A stretch of 64,000 nucleotides of DNA. It comes from Gudongella sp034006985 (GTDB lineage Bacteria > Bacillota > Clostridia > Tissierellales > Tissierellaceae). The DNA is taken from NCBI GenBank assembly GCA_034006985.1, contig JAVERT010000002.1, positions 1-64,000 on the forward strand. The letters are read 5' to 3'. The position numbers and the translations under genes were made by a program. The notes beneath the pieces were generated by a model. It saw nothing but the letters and a program-made list of their open reading frames with translations, ran no database searches and was not told the origin of the DNA. This document shows, one piece after another, positions 53,247 through 61,810 of the stretch (within the stretch, counting starts at the first letter, position 1; each line of letters opens with the position of its first letter).

Positions 53247-53263
53247 TTTACATACTCTTTACA
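53247..53263 (+). promoter_or_regulatory. Candidate Pho box upstream of pstS
   Basis: TTTACA-tactc-TTTACA is a direct repeat with an 11-base period, similar to the TT(A/T)ACA-N5 repeats bound by PhoP in Bacillus. It lies 82 bases before the pstS start. Only two repeats are clear. Confidence 0.5.
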
Positions 53264-53344
53264 CTGCCATCATAGAACCTTAATGGTGTCCTGTTATCCT
53301 AAGAATGAAGATAAAAAAGAACATAACTTAAGGAGGATATTAAA

Positions 53345-54364
53345 TTGAAGAGTTCAAAAAAATTGTTTTTATTGGTGTTTGCAATGATGCTTACATTTAC
53401 ATTGACAGCATGTGGTGGAGGAGAAGCTACGGTGACAGAGAATCCACCAGCAGAAGAACCAGCAGTAGAAGAAGCAGCAGCAGTAGAACTTGAAGGACCA
53501 GTAATAGTTGATGGATCAGGAACAGTATATCCCTTGATGGCTCATATAGCAGAAGAGTATATGACAACTGAAGAATCAGGAGTAAGTGTCCAAGTTGGTA
53601 GAGCAGGATCGAGCGCAGGATTCAAGAAATTCATTCCTGGTGAAACAGATTTTTCAGATGCATCTAGAAAAATAAAAGATGAAGAAATAGCTCAGCTTGA
53701 GGGAAATGGGTTGATGTTTGGAGAAGACATAATGGAAATCAAGCTAGCCTATGATGGACTTACAATGGTAATTAACAATAACAACGATTGGGCAACTGAA
53801 ATGACAGCTGATGAAATAGTGAATATGTATATATCTGGTAAATACAGTGCAGATGATGTAGTTCTCTGGTCAGATATTAGACCTGAATGGCCAGCAGAGG
53901 AAATAAATTTTTACGGACCAAATGAGAATCACGGAACATTTGAATTTTTCTATGAAACAATTCTTGATGAGCAGGACATGGTTAAAACTGCAAGTCTACA
54001 GCAAGAATACTCAACGCTTGTTGACTTAGTATCAAATGACAAGTATGCAATAGCATTCTTTGGATATGGGTATTATGCAAGCAACACTGATAAACTACAA
54101 GCAGTAAATATAGATTTCGGAAACGGACCTGTTGGACCTGCACTTGAGACAATAGGAGAAGACCTTCCATATGCAGGGTTCACAAGATTAGTATATACTT
54201 ACCTAAATCTTGATTATGCAAAGGAAAGACCACAGGTACTTGATTATGCAATGTATGTAGTATCACCAGAAGGTGCAGCGAAACTTGCAGGTGAAAATGG
54301 ATTTGCACCACTTCCATCAGAAGTATATGCAGAGTACTATCAACAACTTGAAGCATTGAAATAA
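53345..54364 (+). CDS. pstS: Phosphate-binding lipoprotein PstS
   Basis: The 339-residue protein has a signal peptide with lipobox LTLTACGG and a Glu/Ala/Pro linker. The PBP domain follows with IVDGSGTVYPLMAHIAEEY, the phosphate-contact region RAGSSAGFKKF, DFSDASRKIKDEE and FYGPNENHGTFEFF. It captures phosphate outside the membrane for PstCAB. The start is TTG, eight bases after GGAGG. A hairpin without a U-run follows the gene, a common way to keep pstS mRNA more abundant than the permease part. Confidence 0.94.
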   Translation: MKSSKKLFLLVFAMMLTFTLTACGGGEATVTENPPAEEPAVEEAAAVELEGPVIVDGSGTVYPLMAHIAEEYMTTEESGVSVQVGRAGSSAGFKKFIPGETDFSDASRKIKDEEIAQLEGNGLMFGEDIMEIKLAYDGLTMVINNNNDWATEMTADEIVNMYISGKYSADDVVLWSDIRPEWPAEEINFYGPNENHGTFEFFYETILDEQDMVKTASLQQEYSTLVDLVSNDKYAIAFFGYGYYASNTDKLQAVNIDFGNGPVGPALETIGEDLPYAGFTRLVYTYLNLDYAKERPQVLDYAMYVVSPEGAAKLAGENGFAPLPSEVYAEYYQQLEALK

Positions 54365-54375
54365 AAGAATGAATA

Positions 54376-54405
54376 TGACTGTGAGAGAGTGACATCTCAC
54401 AGTCA
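54376..54405 (+). other. Intercistronic mRNA hairpin between pstS and pstC
   Basis: TGACTGTGAG pairs perfectly with CTCACAGTCA around a ten-base loop. No T-run follows, so it is more likely an mRNA-stabilising or processing hairpin than a terminator. Confidence 0.65.
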
Positions 54406-54440
54406 TTCAGTTGGATTCATATAGATCAGGGGAGATAAGT

Positions 54441-55361
54441 ATGGAAAAAAATAACGTAAGAGAAATTATCCAGAATAATATAAGAAAAAAGAATCACTTT
54501 TCAGACAAGGTCATGCCTAAGTTCTTTTTAGTTATGGCTTTTATATCCGTAATTACTACCTTTGGAATAGTATATACATTAATATTTGATTCAATTAAGT
54601 TTTTTTCACAGGTACCAATAAGAGAGGTATTTTCAACAAATCTAAATCCTTTGTCGAAGACTCCCTCTTTTGGTTTCCTGCCCCTTATAAATGCTACGTT
54701 TTTAACTACAATAATTGCAATGCTTGTAGCTGTACCTATTGGTATGGCTGCTGCAATATATTTAAGTCAGTTTGCATCGAGTAAGTTAAGAAAGGTATTG
54801 AAACCTATACTTGAAGTTTTAGCAGGGATACCAACCATAGTATATGGTTTTTTCGCTTATTCATTTGTGACCCCACTGTTGATGAAATTAATTCCTTCTT
54901 TGGGGGCAAAAAATGCCCTCAGTCCTGGAATTGTAATGGGGATTATGATAATACCCATGGTTGCATCCCTATCAGAGGATGCAATGAATGCTGTTCCTGA
55001 AATTATGAAAGATGGAGCTTTGGGTCTTGGCTCAACTAAGCTTGAAACTACACTGAAAGTAATAATACCTGCTTCAATATCAGGAATAGCTGCTTCCATT
55101 GTACTTGCAATATCAAGAGCTATAGGTGAAACGATGATTGTTACCATAGCAAGTGGTAGTTCAAAGAACTTCACCTTCGATATAACCCAGTCAATGCAGA
55201 CGATGACAGCATACATTGTAGAGTTTACCAGCGGTGATGCAGGCAGTGGGACAGTGGGTTATTATAGCTTGTACGCAGTTGGATTAATTCTTTTTACATT
55301 TACATTGCTTATGAATCTTATTGCTCAGTATATTTCAAGGAAATATAGGGAGGAATATTAA
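54441..55361 (+). CDS. pstC: Phosphate ABC transporter permease PstC
   Basis: The 306-residue protein has six membrane segments. The permease coupling loop EDAMNAVPEIMKDGALGLGSTKLET and AISRAIGETMIVTIASG are typical of PstC. It forms the membrane channel with PstA. The ATG at 54441 follows CAGGGGAG; a frame from 54411 would start inside the hairpin region. It overlaps pstA by one base. Confidence 0.93.
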   Translation: MEKNNVREIIQNNIRKKNHFSDKVMPKFFLVMAFISVITTFGIVYTLIFDSIKFFSQVPIREVFSTNLNPLSKTPSFGFLPLINATFLTTIIAMLVAVPIGMAAAIYLSQFASSKLRKVLKPILEVLAGIPTIVYGFFAYSFVTPLLMKLIPSLGAKNALSPGIVMGIMIIPMVASLSEDAMNAVPEIMKDGALGLGSTKLETTLKVIIPASISGIAASIVLAISRAIGETMIVTIASGSSKNFTFDITQSMQTMTAYIVEFTSGDAGSGTVGYYSLYAVGLILFTFTLLMNLIAQYISRKYREEY

Positions 55362-56266
55362 TGAATGAGAAAATAAATGAACTTGAAAAAAAACAGGCAA
55401 GGTTCGATAAAGATAGAATAGCATGGCGTATAGGACTTAATAATTTTGCAAAGAACCTGTTCTCACTTTCAACTATTTTTGCTGTTGTAGTACTAGGAAT
55501 ACTTCTTTACCAGATTGTGGCAGAGAGTATAGGATGGTTGGACTGGAAATTTTTGACTAGTAACCTGTCAATATTCCCTGAAAAAGCAGGAATAAAGGGT
55601 GCGATTATAGGGACTCTCTTTCTCATGATGATAGTAATACCTGTAACTCTTATATTAGGTGTTTCAACAGCTATTTATCTTGAAGAGTACGCAACTGAAG
55701 GGAAATTACAGAGGCTAGTAAAGGTAAATATTTCAAATCTTGCCAGTGTACCTTCGGTTATATTTGGGCTTCTGGGATTGACAGTATTTTCGAGGATGCT
55801 AGGGCTTGGCTCAAGTATTCTTGCAGGAGGACTTACAATGTCACTCCTAGTTTTACCAATAGTAGTTGTAGCTTCTCAGGAGGCGTTGAGAGCAGTACCG
55901 GGATTTCTGAGGGAAGCATCCTTTGGGATGGGTGCAGATAAGTGGACTACCATTTGGAGGGTTGTATTGCCAGTTTCAATCCCAGGCATTTTGACCGGGG
56001 CAATCCTTGCGATTTCAAGGGCAATAGGCGAGACAGCTCCTTTAGTAGTACTTGGAATTCCAACTTTGATAATGAAAATACCCACTGGAGTTATGGATGA
56101 TTTTACTGTAATGCCTATACAGATTTATTACTGGACCCTGGATACAGTATTGACACCTGAGTATGCTTATCTTGCATCAGCGACAATTGTTGTGCTACTT
56201 TTGACATTGTTTATGCTTAATTTAGTGGCTATAATAATAAGAAATAAATTTCAGAAAACATTTTAA
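55361..56266 (+). CDS. pstA: Phosphate ABC transporter permease PstA
   Basis: The 301-residue protein has six membrane segments, VASVPSVIFGLLG-like sequence (NLASVPSVIFGLLGL), the coupling loop SQEALRAVPGFLREASFGMGADKWTT and AISRAIGETAPLVVLG, the usual PstA features. It starts on the last base of the pstC stop, showing tight coupling, with GGGAGG upstream inside pstC. Confidence 0.93.
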   Translation: MNEKINELEKKQARFDKDRIAWRIGLNNFAKNLFSLSTIFAVVVLGILLYQIVAESIGWLDWKFLTSNLSIFPEKAGIKGAIIGTLFLMMIVIPVTLILGVSTAIYLEEYATEGKLQRLVKVNISNLASVPSVIFGLLGLTVFSRMLGLGSSILAGGLTMSLLVLPIVVVASQEALRAVPGFLREASFGMGADKWTTIWRVVLPVSIPGILTGAILAISRAIGETAPLVVLGIPTLIMKIPTGVMDDFTVMPIQIYYWTLDTVLTPEYAYLASATIVVLLLTLFMLNLVAIIIRNKFQKTF

Positions 56267-56281
56267 TTGGGGGAAAAGATT

Positions 56282-57061
56282 GTGAGAAGTACAAATGAAG
56301 ATCTAAATAAATATGTATATGATATAAGGGGACTCAATCTCTGGTATGGAGATAAGCAAGCCTTAATAGATATAAATATGGGTATTGAAAAGAATGAAAT
56401 TACTGCCATAATCGGACCATCAGGCTGTGGCAAGTCTACTTTTGTAAAAACACTTAACCGTATGATTGAGAGTATACCTATTGTAAGAACTGAGGGAGAA
56501 ATCCTGTATCATGGTCATGATATTTTCGGATCTCATATGATGGTAGAGGAGCTTAGAACTAGAGTTGGTATGGTATTTCAAAAGCCAAACCCTTTTCCAA
56601 AGTCTATTTTTGAGAATGTAGTATATGGCCCAAAGATTCATGGTGTTAAGGATAAGAGAACTCTTATGGAGATTGCTGAGCAAAGTCTAAAAAGGGCTGC
56701 ACTATGGGATGAAGTAAAGGATAGATTGTCCGACAATGCTTATGGACTATCAGGTGGGCAGCAACAACGACTGTGTATTGCAAGGACAATGGCAGTAAGC
56801 CCTGAGGTTATACTCATGGATGAACCAACATCTGCTTTGGATCCTGTTGCAACAATGAGGATTGAGGAATTGATGGAGGATTTAAAGAAGGAATTCACTG
56901 TAATTATTGTTACACACAATATGCAACAGGCTGCAAGGATTTCAGATAAAACAGCTTTTTTCCTAAGTGGCCAACTGATTGAATTTGATATGACGAATAA
57001 AATATTCAGCAATCCTCATGATAAGAGAACTGAGGATTATATAACAGGTAGATTTGGCTAA
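56282..57061 (+). CDS. pstB: Phosphate ABC transporter ATPase PstB
   Basis: The 259-residue ATPase carries Walker A GPSGCGKST, the Q-loop VFQKPNPFPKSIF, the signature LSGGQQQRLCIART and Walker B VILMDEPTSALDP. It drives phosphate import through PstC/PstA. I choose GTG at 56282 (MRSTNEDLNK) because TTGGGGG precedes it at normal distance; TTG at 56267 lies within that site. phoU, the usual next gene, is absent here. Confidence 0.94.
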   Translation: MRSTNEDLNKYVYDIRGLNLWYGDKQALIDINMGIEKNEITAIIGPSGCGKSTFVKTLNRMIESIPIVRTEGEILYHGHDIFGSHMMVEELRTRVGMVFQKPNPFPKSIFENVVYGPKIHGVKDKRTLMEIAEQSLKRAALWDEVKDRLSDNAYGLSGGQQQRLCIARTMAVSPEVILMDEPTSALDPVATMRIEELMEDLKKEFTVIIVTHNMQQAARISDKTAFFLSGQLIEFDMTNKIFSNPHDKRTEDYITGRFG

Positions 57062-57328
57062 AAAGATACATTTCTTATGAGGAAGTTTATATAAACATCT
57101 TATCTTACAAGCTTTAAAAGGAGCTTGTATTTAGGTATGTCCATTTATTCTAAAAGATTAAAAAGCACAGTTTAGATGCTTGACACCATACTTAATATTT
57201 AAACAGTCAATAGTTGATCTAAAAACAATAAATATTTTTAATAAGGGTATAATACTAATATAAATAGGTTGAAATAATCAAAATTATATTGTAATTGGAC
57301 CAATTGAATATTAAGAAAGGAAAATCAA

Positions 57329-57766
57329 ATGAAAAAACTAATTATATGTCCAAAAGAATCTGGGAATACATATGATGTATGCAGTTATGTATCAAGTAAT
57401 TCAGATTTTGAGCTTAAAGTTGTAAGCAAAACAACAAAGTATGATCTACCTTATTATGATGTAATTATATTGTCTTCAGGTGTATATGGTAATTATGTTC
57501 ATAAAAATATTTCAGCATGGATAAATAGTATTGAAAAAAACGCTATCAATCCGAACACAAAATTCTATATATTTTTAACATGGTTTGGCAGGGGAAACTC
57601 TGACAGGGCTACTTATAATGAAGTAAAGCAATTATTGGGAGAAAAAGGCATAAAACTTGAAGATAATTATATGAAATGTTTTGGTAAAGGTATGGGACTG
57701 ATTAGACTTTCTCATCCAAATGAAGAAGATTATAAAAATGTTTTGTTATGGGTAAATGAACTATAA
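57329..57766 (+). CDS. Flavodoxin-fold protein
   Basis: The 145-residue protein has an N-terminal CPKESGNTYDVCSYVSS segment replacing the usual T/S-G-N-T FMN phosphate loop, then DLPYYDVIILSSGVYGNYVHKNISAWI and FLTWFGRGNSDRATY, which fit the flavodoxin domain of protoporphyrinogen-oxidase-type or generic flavodoxins. It would carry electrons with FMN in the cytoplasm. AAAGGAAAA precedes it. It stands before a small membrane protein gene, with unclear connection. Confidence 0.78.
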   Translation: MKKLIICPKESGNTYDVCSYVSSNSDFELKVVSKTTKYDLPYYDVIILSSGVYGNYVHKNISAWINSIEKNAINPNTKFYIFLTWFGRGNSDRATYNEVKQLLGEKGIKLEDNYMKCFGKGMGLIRLSHPNEEDYKNVLLWVNEL

Positions 57767-57813
57767 ACAGTTTGTGAATAAAGGACAAAGGTAAAAGTAA
57801 GAGGTGATTTTAA

Positions 57814-58059
57814 ATGACTAAAAAACTTTTATCAGGAATTTTGGGTGGATTTTTAGGTTTGATAGTTGGTGCTATTGGTGGAGGGTATCTGGGATTAGTT
57901 GTGGGTGGAACTTTTTTAGGAAGTTTTGACATCTATGATCATATTGGCCTAGAAGGATACGAATTAGCTGCCTATGTAGGAGCTATTATTGGTGCGGTTG
58001 TTATGATAATAGTGGGAATAAAAATCGCACTAGGAATTGTTGAGCGGAAGAGCTCATAA
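57814..58059 (+). CDS. Small glycine-rich two-helix membrane protein
   Basis: The 81-residue protein has two membrane helices with Gly-zipper-like spacing (GILGGFLGLIVGAIGGGYLG; YVGAIIGAVVMIIVGIKIAL). Such proteins can oligomerise in membranes, but no family is recognised. AGAGGTG precedes the ATG. It follows the flavodoxin gene by 47 bases. Confidence 0.7.
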   Translation: MTKKLLSGILGGFLGLIVGAIGGGYLGLVVGGTFLGSFDIYDHIGLEGYELAAYVGAIIGAVVMIIVGIKIALGIVERKSS

Positions 58060-58103
58060 TTCTGCTTGTAAAAAATATCAATTAGAAAAGGAGACATATA
58101 TAA

Positions 58104-58604
58104 ATGGATGCAATATTAAACAGAAAAAGTATAAGAAAATACAAGGACCTAAAGATAAGTGAGGAGATTGTTGAGGACTTATTGAGGGCAGGTATGCAGG
58201 CACCTTCAGCGGGAAATGGACAGCCTTGGGAATTCATTGTTTTAAGGGATAAAAAGATTATGAAAAAGATAACAAAGATACATCCATATTCACAAATGCT
58301 ACTTAATACAGATGTTGCAATTATAGTTTGTGGAAATGAAGAAAAAGAAGTATTTAAAGGGATGTGGGTACAAGACTGTTCAGCAGCTACAGAAAATATA
58401 TTGTTGGCTGTTGAAGATAAAGGTTTAGGTGCCGTATGGTTAGGGGTTTATCCGGCAGAAGAAAGAGTAGATGCTATTAAAGAATTACTAAATTTGCCAG
58501 CTAGTATAATTCCTTTATCAATAATACCAGTTGGATATCCAGCTGAGCAAAGAAAACCAGCGGATAGATTTGATAAAACAAGAATACATTATGATAGATG
58601 GTAG
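58104..58604 (+). CDS. Nitroreductase-family FMN protein
   Basis: The 166-residue protein starts AILNRKSIRKYKDLKIS, the typical nitroreductase opening, with FMN contacts in AGMQAPSAGNGQPWEF and the later GLGAVWLGVYP. The short length fits the small-nitroreductase group in anaerobes. It reduces nitro- or quinone-like compounds with NAD(P)H. AAAGGAG precedes the start. An old-yellow-enzyme remnant follows 33 bases later. Confidence 0.88.
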   Translation: MDAILNRKSIRKYKDLKISEEIVEDLLRAGMQAPSAGNGQPWEFIVLRDKKIMKKITKIHPYSQMLLNTDVAIIVCGNEEKEVFKGMWVQDCSAATENILLAVEDKGLGAVWLGVYPAEERVDAIKELLNLPASIIPLSIIPVGYPAEQRKPADRFDKTRIHYDRW

Positions 58605-58637
58605 TCAAAAGAGAGTGAATTATAGGGAGGAATTAAA

Positions 58638-58760
58638 ATGTCATATTTGATTCAACCGTTAGATAAATGTAAATTGACTTTGAAAAATAGATTAGTTATG
58701 CCACCTATGGCTACCGAAAAATTTGAAGGAGATGAAAAAGCTATTAAAAGTATGAAATAA
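58638..58760 (+). pseudogene. N-terminal remnant of an old-yellow-enzyme (NADH:flavin oxidoreductase)
   Basis: A 40-codon frame with GGGAGG before its ATG encodes LIQPLDKCKLTLKNRLVMPP-MATEKF, the typical first strand of BaiCD/OYE-type enzymes, which run to 350 or more residues. It then ends at TAA directly before a hairpin. The rest of the gene is absent, so this is a truncated relic, though the short peptide could still be translated. Confidence 0.75.
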
Positions 58761-58790
58761 CCAAGTAGCAGCGGAACTCCTACTTGGTTT
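58761..58790 (+). terminator. Hairpin after the OYE remnant
   Basis: CCAAGTAG pairs with CTACTTGG around an eleven-base loop, with TTTAGG following. It is a plausible terminator with a short tail. Confidence 0.6.
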
Positions 58791-58916
58791 AGGTGGAGTG
58801 ATGCTCTTTAATTACCATTATAGATTTCAAATCTAAAGAATAATAGCTGATATGGAGCATTATAGTAATCTGTTTTATGGCATAGGGAAGTAATATAAAT
58901 TGTTTTGTTTATCTAC

Positions 58917-58954
58917 TTGACAGAATATCAAGAGCGTGATAATATGTCGACATA
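58917..58954 (+). promoter_or_regulatory. Promoter and operator of the marR-like gene
   Basis: A perfect TTGACA (58917-58922) and TAATAT (58940-58945) are spaced by 17 bases. The palindrome TATGTCGACATA (58943-58954) overlaps the -10 region. The same half-site is found at 59432-59450. Confidence 0.75.
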
Positions 58955-58988
58955 ACATAAGTCAACTAATAGAAAGTGGCGATAAATA

Positions 58989-59411
58989 ATGGCAAATAAT
59001 GAAAATCTTGAAGTATTGTTGAGGCAAGTATGTAAAGTTCATACGAATAAGGTGAATAGAGTATTAGATGAAGTAGGTTTACATATAGGGCAGCCTATGA
59101 TGTTACGGTTGCTATATAAGAAAGATGGTGTTCCTCAAACGATTTTGGCAAGAGAGTTAGTGATTACACCTGCGACTGCAAGTGCTATGGTAAAACGCCT
59201 TGAAAAGGGTGGTTATGTAATTAGGAAACGTGATGCTGAGGATGAAAGAGTTTCTAATGTCTATTTAACGGATAAAGGCCGTGATATTAGTACTCAACTA
59301 AGAGATGTGAAAGATAAAATGGATGAGTTGGTTTTTGATGGATTTTCTGAAGAAGAGAGAAAAACCATGAGGAGTTATTTGGAAAGAGCGCTAGAAAATA
59401 TGAAGGATTAA
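58989..59411 (+). CDS. MarR-family transcriptional regulator
   Basis: The 140-residue protein has the MarR fold: dimer helices, the winged helix with GVPQTILARELVITPATASAMVKRLEKGGYVIRKRDAEDERV, and a C-terminal helix pair. Palindromes with the half-site TATGTCGA overlap both its own promoter and that of the next operon, so it probably represses both. The inducer is unknown; the target genes suggest a thiol, peroxide or electrophile signal. The ribosome binding site is weak. Confidence 0.9.
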   Translation: MANNENLEVLLRQVCKVHTNKVNRVLDEVGLHIGQPMMLRLLYKKDGVPQTILARELVITPATASAMVKRLEKGGYVIRKRDAEDERVSNVYLTDKGRDISTQLRDVKDKMDELVFDGFSEEERKTMRSYLERALENMKD

Positions 59412-59415
59412 ATTT

Positions 59416-59450
59416 TTGCCGATATAGTTAGTCGACATATAATATGTCGA
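59416..59450 (+). promoter_or_regulatory. Promoter and operator of the OsmC-like/ferredoxin operon
   Basis: TTGCCG (59416-59421) and TATAAT (59438-59443) are spaced by 16 bases. TCGACATATAATATGTCGA (59432-59450) is a perfect inverted repeat (eight-base arms, TAA centre) covering the -10 box. Confidence 0.75.
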
Positions 59451-59491
59451 ATGAATAAAAAAATATTAAATGAGATTAAGGAGATTTGAAA

Positions 59492-60871
59492 ATGAGTAAA
59501 GAAAAAGGGAACAAGAAGAGTAGTTTATTTAAGAAGATTAGCATAGGATTTGGAGCAATTTTGGGTATTGCTATTGTTGGAGCAAGTGTTTATTGGTTCT
59601 CGATGCCAAGTGAAACAAGAAATATGATCGGTTTTTGGGCTTTCGCTGGAAAAGATTATGATAACTATATTGAGTACCAGGTAATTGAAAGAAATGATCA
59701 AGAGCTTCAGCCATCAGGGATGGAATTTGTTGCAGCGGAGTCAGAGGCACAAGATAATAACGTTAATATAGGTACAGCAAATGAAATGGTCAAAAACAAT
59801 ACTTCATCGATGATGAAAAAAGGCAGGGTACAAACAATAGGTATAGACGGTTATACAGGTTGGCAGGTACTTGCAGATGAAGGGGCTGCAGAAGGAAGCT
59901 ACCCTTATGGACCTTCACCACTTAGTTATTATACAGCTGGTGAAGCGACAAATTTGCATACTCAAATCATAATGGCTGCTGAATTGGAAGGTGTAGAGCT
60001 TGATCATATAGCTGTTGAAGTGCTTAATGAATTTCGTTGGTACGATATGATGGCTAGTGATGGAAATGGGAATCTTGAGCTATCAACGGTTAATATCATA
60101 ATTGAAAGTGATGCTTCTGAGGAAGTTATTCAACGTATTAAAGAAACAGCTATTAATGCTTGGTCTGCTGGAAATGCACTAAAGAATAAAACAGAAGTTA
60201 TACCTAATCTAATAATTAATGGTGATAATTGGGAGATTTATAATGCTAAACCAGGAACATCTAAAAGTGAGGTATCTTATGATGGAGATATTAAATTAAG
60301 TTCAGTCACTGATGTACCTAAAATGCCAGAATACCTTGAATTTGCAATCGAAGAAACTGATGACTCAATATTAAATATGTTGGAGTCTATGTCAAATTTA
60401 CATTTCGAGATATATGCTATTTCAGAATCAGTTGAAAATAGTGATAGACCATATTTCAAGAAAGTTACTCTTTCAACACCATCGGGAGAAACATGGGAAC
60501 TATATTCAGATGAATTTATGGGAGAGAATGATATACCATTGGCACCTACTTCTTTAGAATACTTTACCGTTGGAACTTCTTTATGTTTAACTTCACAAAC
60601 TACATTGGTTAGTGCAATGATGGGGTTAGATTATACAGATTATCGTGTTGAACATCTATTTGAATATAGACAAGAAGATGTGAATACAACAGAAATGATT
60701 GGTGCGCTAGACGTTGTGAATACTTTTGTATTCATTGAATCTGATGAATCGAAAGAAACATTAGAAACTTTCTTTAGAAAATCTTTGGCATTGTGTTTTG
60801 CAGGTGAAGGATTAGTTAATGAAACTGAAATGGATATTAGTATTTATTTGAATGGTGATGAACTGAATTAA
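59492..60871 (+). CDS. Membrane-anchored protein with two OsmC-like domains
   Basis: The 459-residue protein starts with Lys-rich residues and one membrane helix (IGFGAILGIAIVGASVYW), so the bulk should lie outside the membrane. Two related domains follow. Domain 1 has PSPLSYYTAGEATNLHTQII and VELDHIAVEVLNEF but lacks the reactive cysteines. Domain 2 has APTSLEYFTVGTSLCLTSQ and LALCFAGEG, with one Cys at each OsmC position. OsmC/Ohr proteins reduce peroxides with such a pair and normally are single-domain and cytoplasmic. The ATG at 59492 follows AAGGAG. The next gene is a membrane ferredoxin, which may supply electrons. Confidence 0.75.
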   Translation: MSKEKGNKKSSLFKKISIGFGAILGIAIVGASVYWFSMPSETRNMIGFWAFAGKDYDNYIEYQVIERNDQELQPSGMEFVAAESEAQDNNVNIGTANEMVKNNTSSMMKKGRVQTIGIDGYTGWQVLADEGAAEGSYPYGPSPLSYYTAGEATNLHTQIIMAAELEGVELDHIAVEVLNEFRWYDMMASDGNGNLELSTVNIIIESDASEEVIQRIKETAINAWSAGNALKNKTEVIPNLIINGDNWEIYNAKPGTSKSEVSYDGDIKLSSVTDVPKMPEYLEFAIEETDDSILNMLESMSNLHFEIYAISESVENSDRPYFKKVTLSTPSGETWELYSDEFMGENDIPLAPTSLEYFTVGTSLCLTSQTTLVSAMMGLDYTDYRVEHLFEYRQEDVNTTEMIGALDVVNTFVFIESDESKETLETFFRKSLALCFAGEGLVNETEMDISIYLNGDELN

Positions 60872-60899
60872 ATTATATGTAACAAAGGAGAGTAATAAA

Positions 60900-61640
60900 A
60901 TGGTAAAAGGTAATATAGACAACAAAAAAGCTAAAAATAATAGGATTCAGTTGGCAAGGCGATTTACCCAGCTAGTATTCGTTGGGTTACTGATTGCTGG
61001 CTTTTATATGAATCTGCGAATGGTAATTATAGTGTTGCTGCCTGCTACATTGTTCTTTGGTAATTTCTTTTGTGGTTGGGTTTGTCCTTATGGAACCCTA
61101 CAGGAATTAATGAGTATTATCGGGAAAAAGATATTTAAGAAACAATATAAGATGCCAAGAAGTATTCAACAATTTATGCAATATTCACGATATGTGCTTT
61201 TTGCCATTCTTATTATTGGCGTAGTGGACTTTATTCTTACACCACTTAATGGTTATGGAACCTTAATGGGCTTGTTCTCAGGAAATGCAGAAATTGCTAT
61301 ATCAGTGCTTGCTCTTGGTATAATGATTGCTTATTTATTGATATCTATGGTTTTTGAAAGACCATTTTGCAATTATTTGTGTACTGAATCTGCTAAATAC
61401 GGTATTTTGAGTATGACCAGAATCTTTTCAATAAAAAGAAACGAAAGTACCTGTATCAGCTGTAAAAGATGTGATAAAGCATGTCCTATGAATATTGAAG
61501 TTTCAGTTCACGATCAGGTACGTAATGGTCAGTGCATCAATTGTATGAAGTGCATTGATGCTTGCCCGGTTGAAGGTACGCTTAGTTATTCAAGAGTTAA
61601 ACTGCCAATTGGTAAAAATAAAAAGGAAACCATCAAATGA
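60900..61640 (+). CDS. NapH-like membrane 4Fe-4S protein
   Basis: The 246-residue protein has about four membrane helices. The CGWVCPYGTLQE motif after helix 2 and CNYLCTESAKYG after helix 4 are typical of the NapH/CcoG/YccM group. Two C-terminal 4Fe-4S motifs follow, CISCKRCDKACP and CINCMKCIDACP. It would pass electrons from the cytoplasm or quinones across or along the membrane. It follows the OsmC-like gene by 28 bases with AAAGGAG, forming an operon under the MarR-type operator. Confidence 0.88.
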   Translation: MVKGNIDNKKAKNNRIQLARRFTQLVFVGLLIAGFYMNLRMVIIVLLPATLFFGNFFCGWVCPYGTLQELMSIIGKKIFKKQYKMPRSIQQFMQYSRYVLFAILIIGVVDFILTPLNGYGTLMGLFSGNAEIAISVLALGIMIAYLLISMVFERPFCNYLCTESAKYGILSMTRIFSIKRNESTCISCKRCDKACPMNIEVSVHDQVRNGQCINCMKCIDACPVEGTLSYSRVKLPIGKNKKETIK

Positions 61641-61810
61641 AAAATGTTTAGACGGTATAAAATTCAAAAGTTGAAAAGCTTATCAAATCGGGTATGCTAT
61701 AAAATAAGTATACTCAGAAGACAATAGTTCAAATGATGTATAGTTATAGTGTGTTTATATTTTAGACCAATCATAATACTAAATTAAAGACACGTATTAA
61801 GGAGGTAAAA

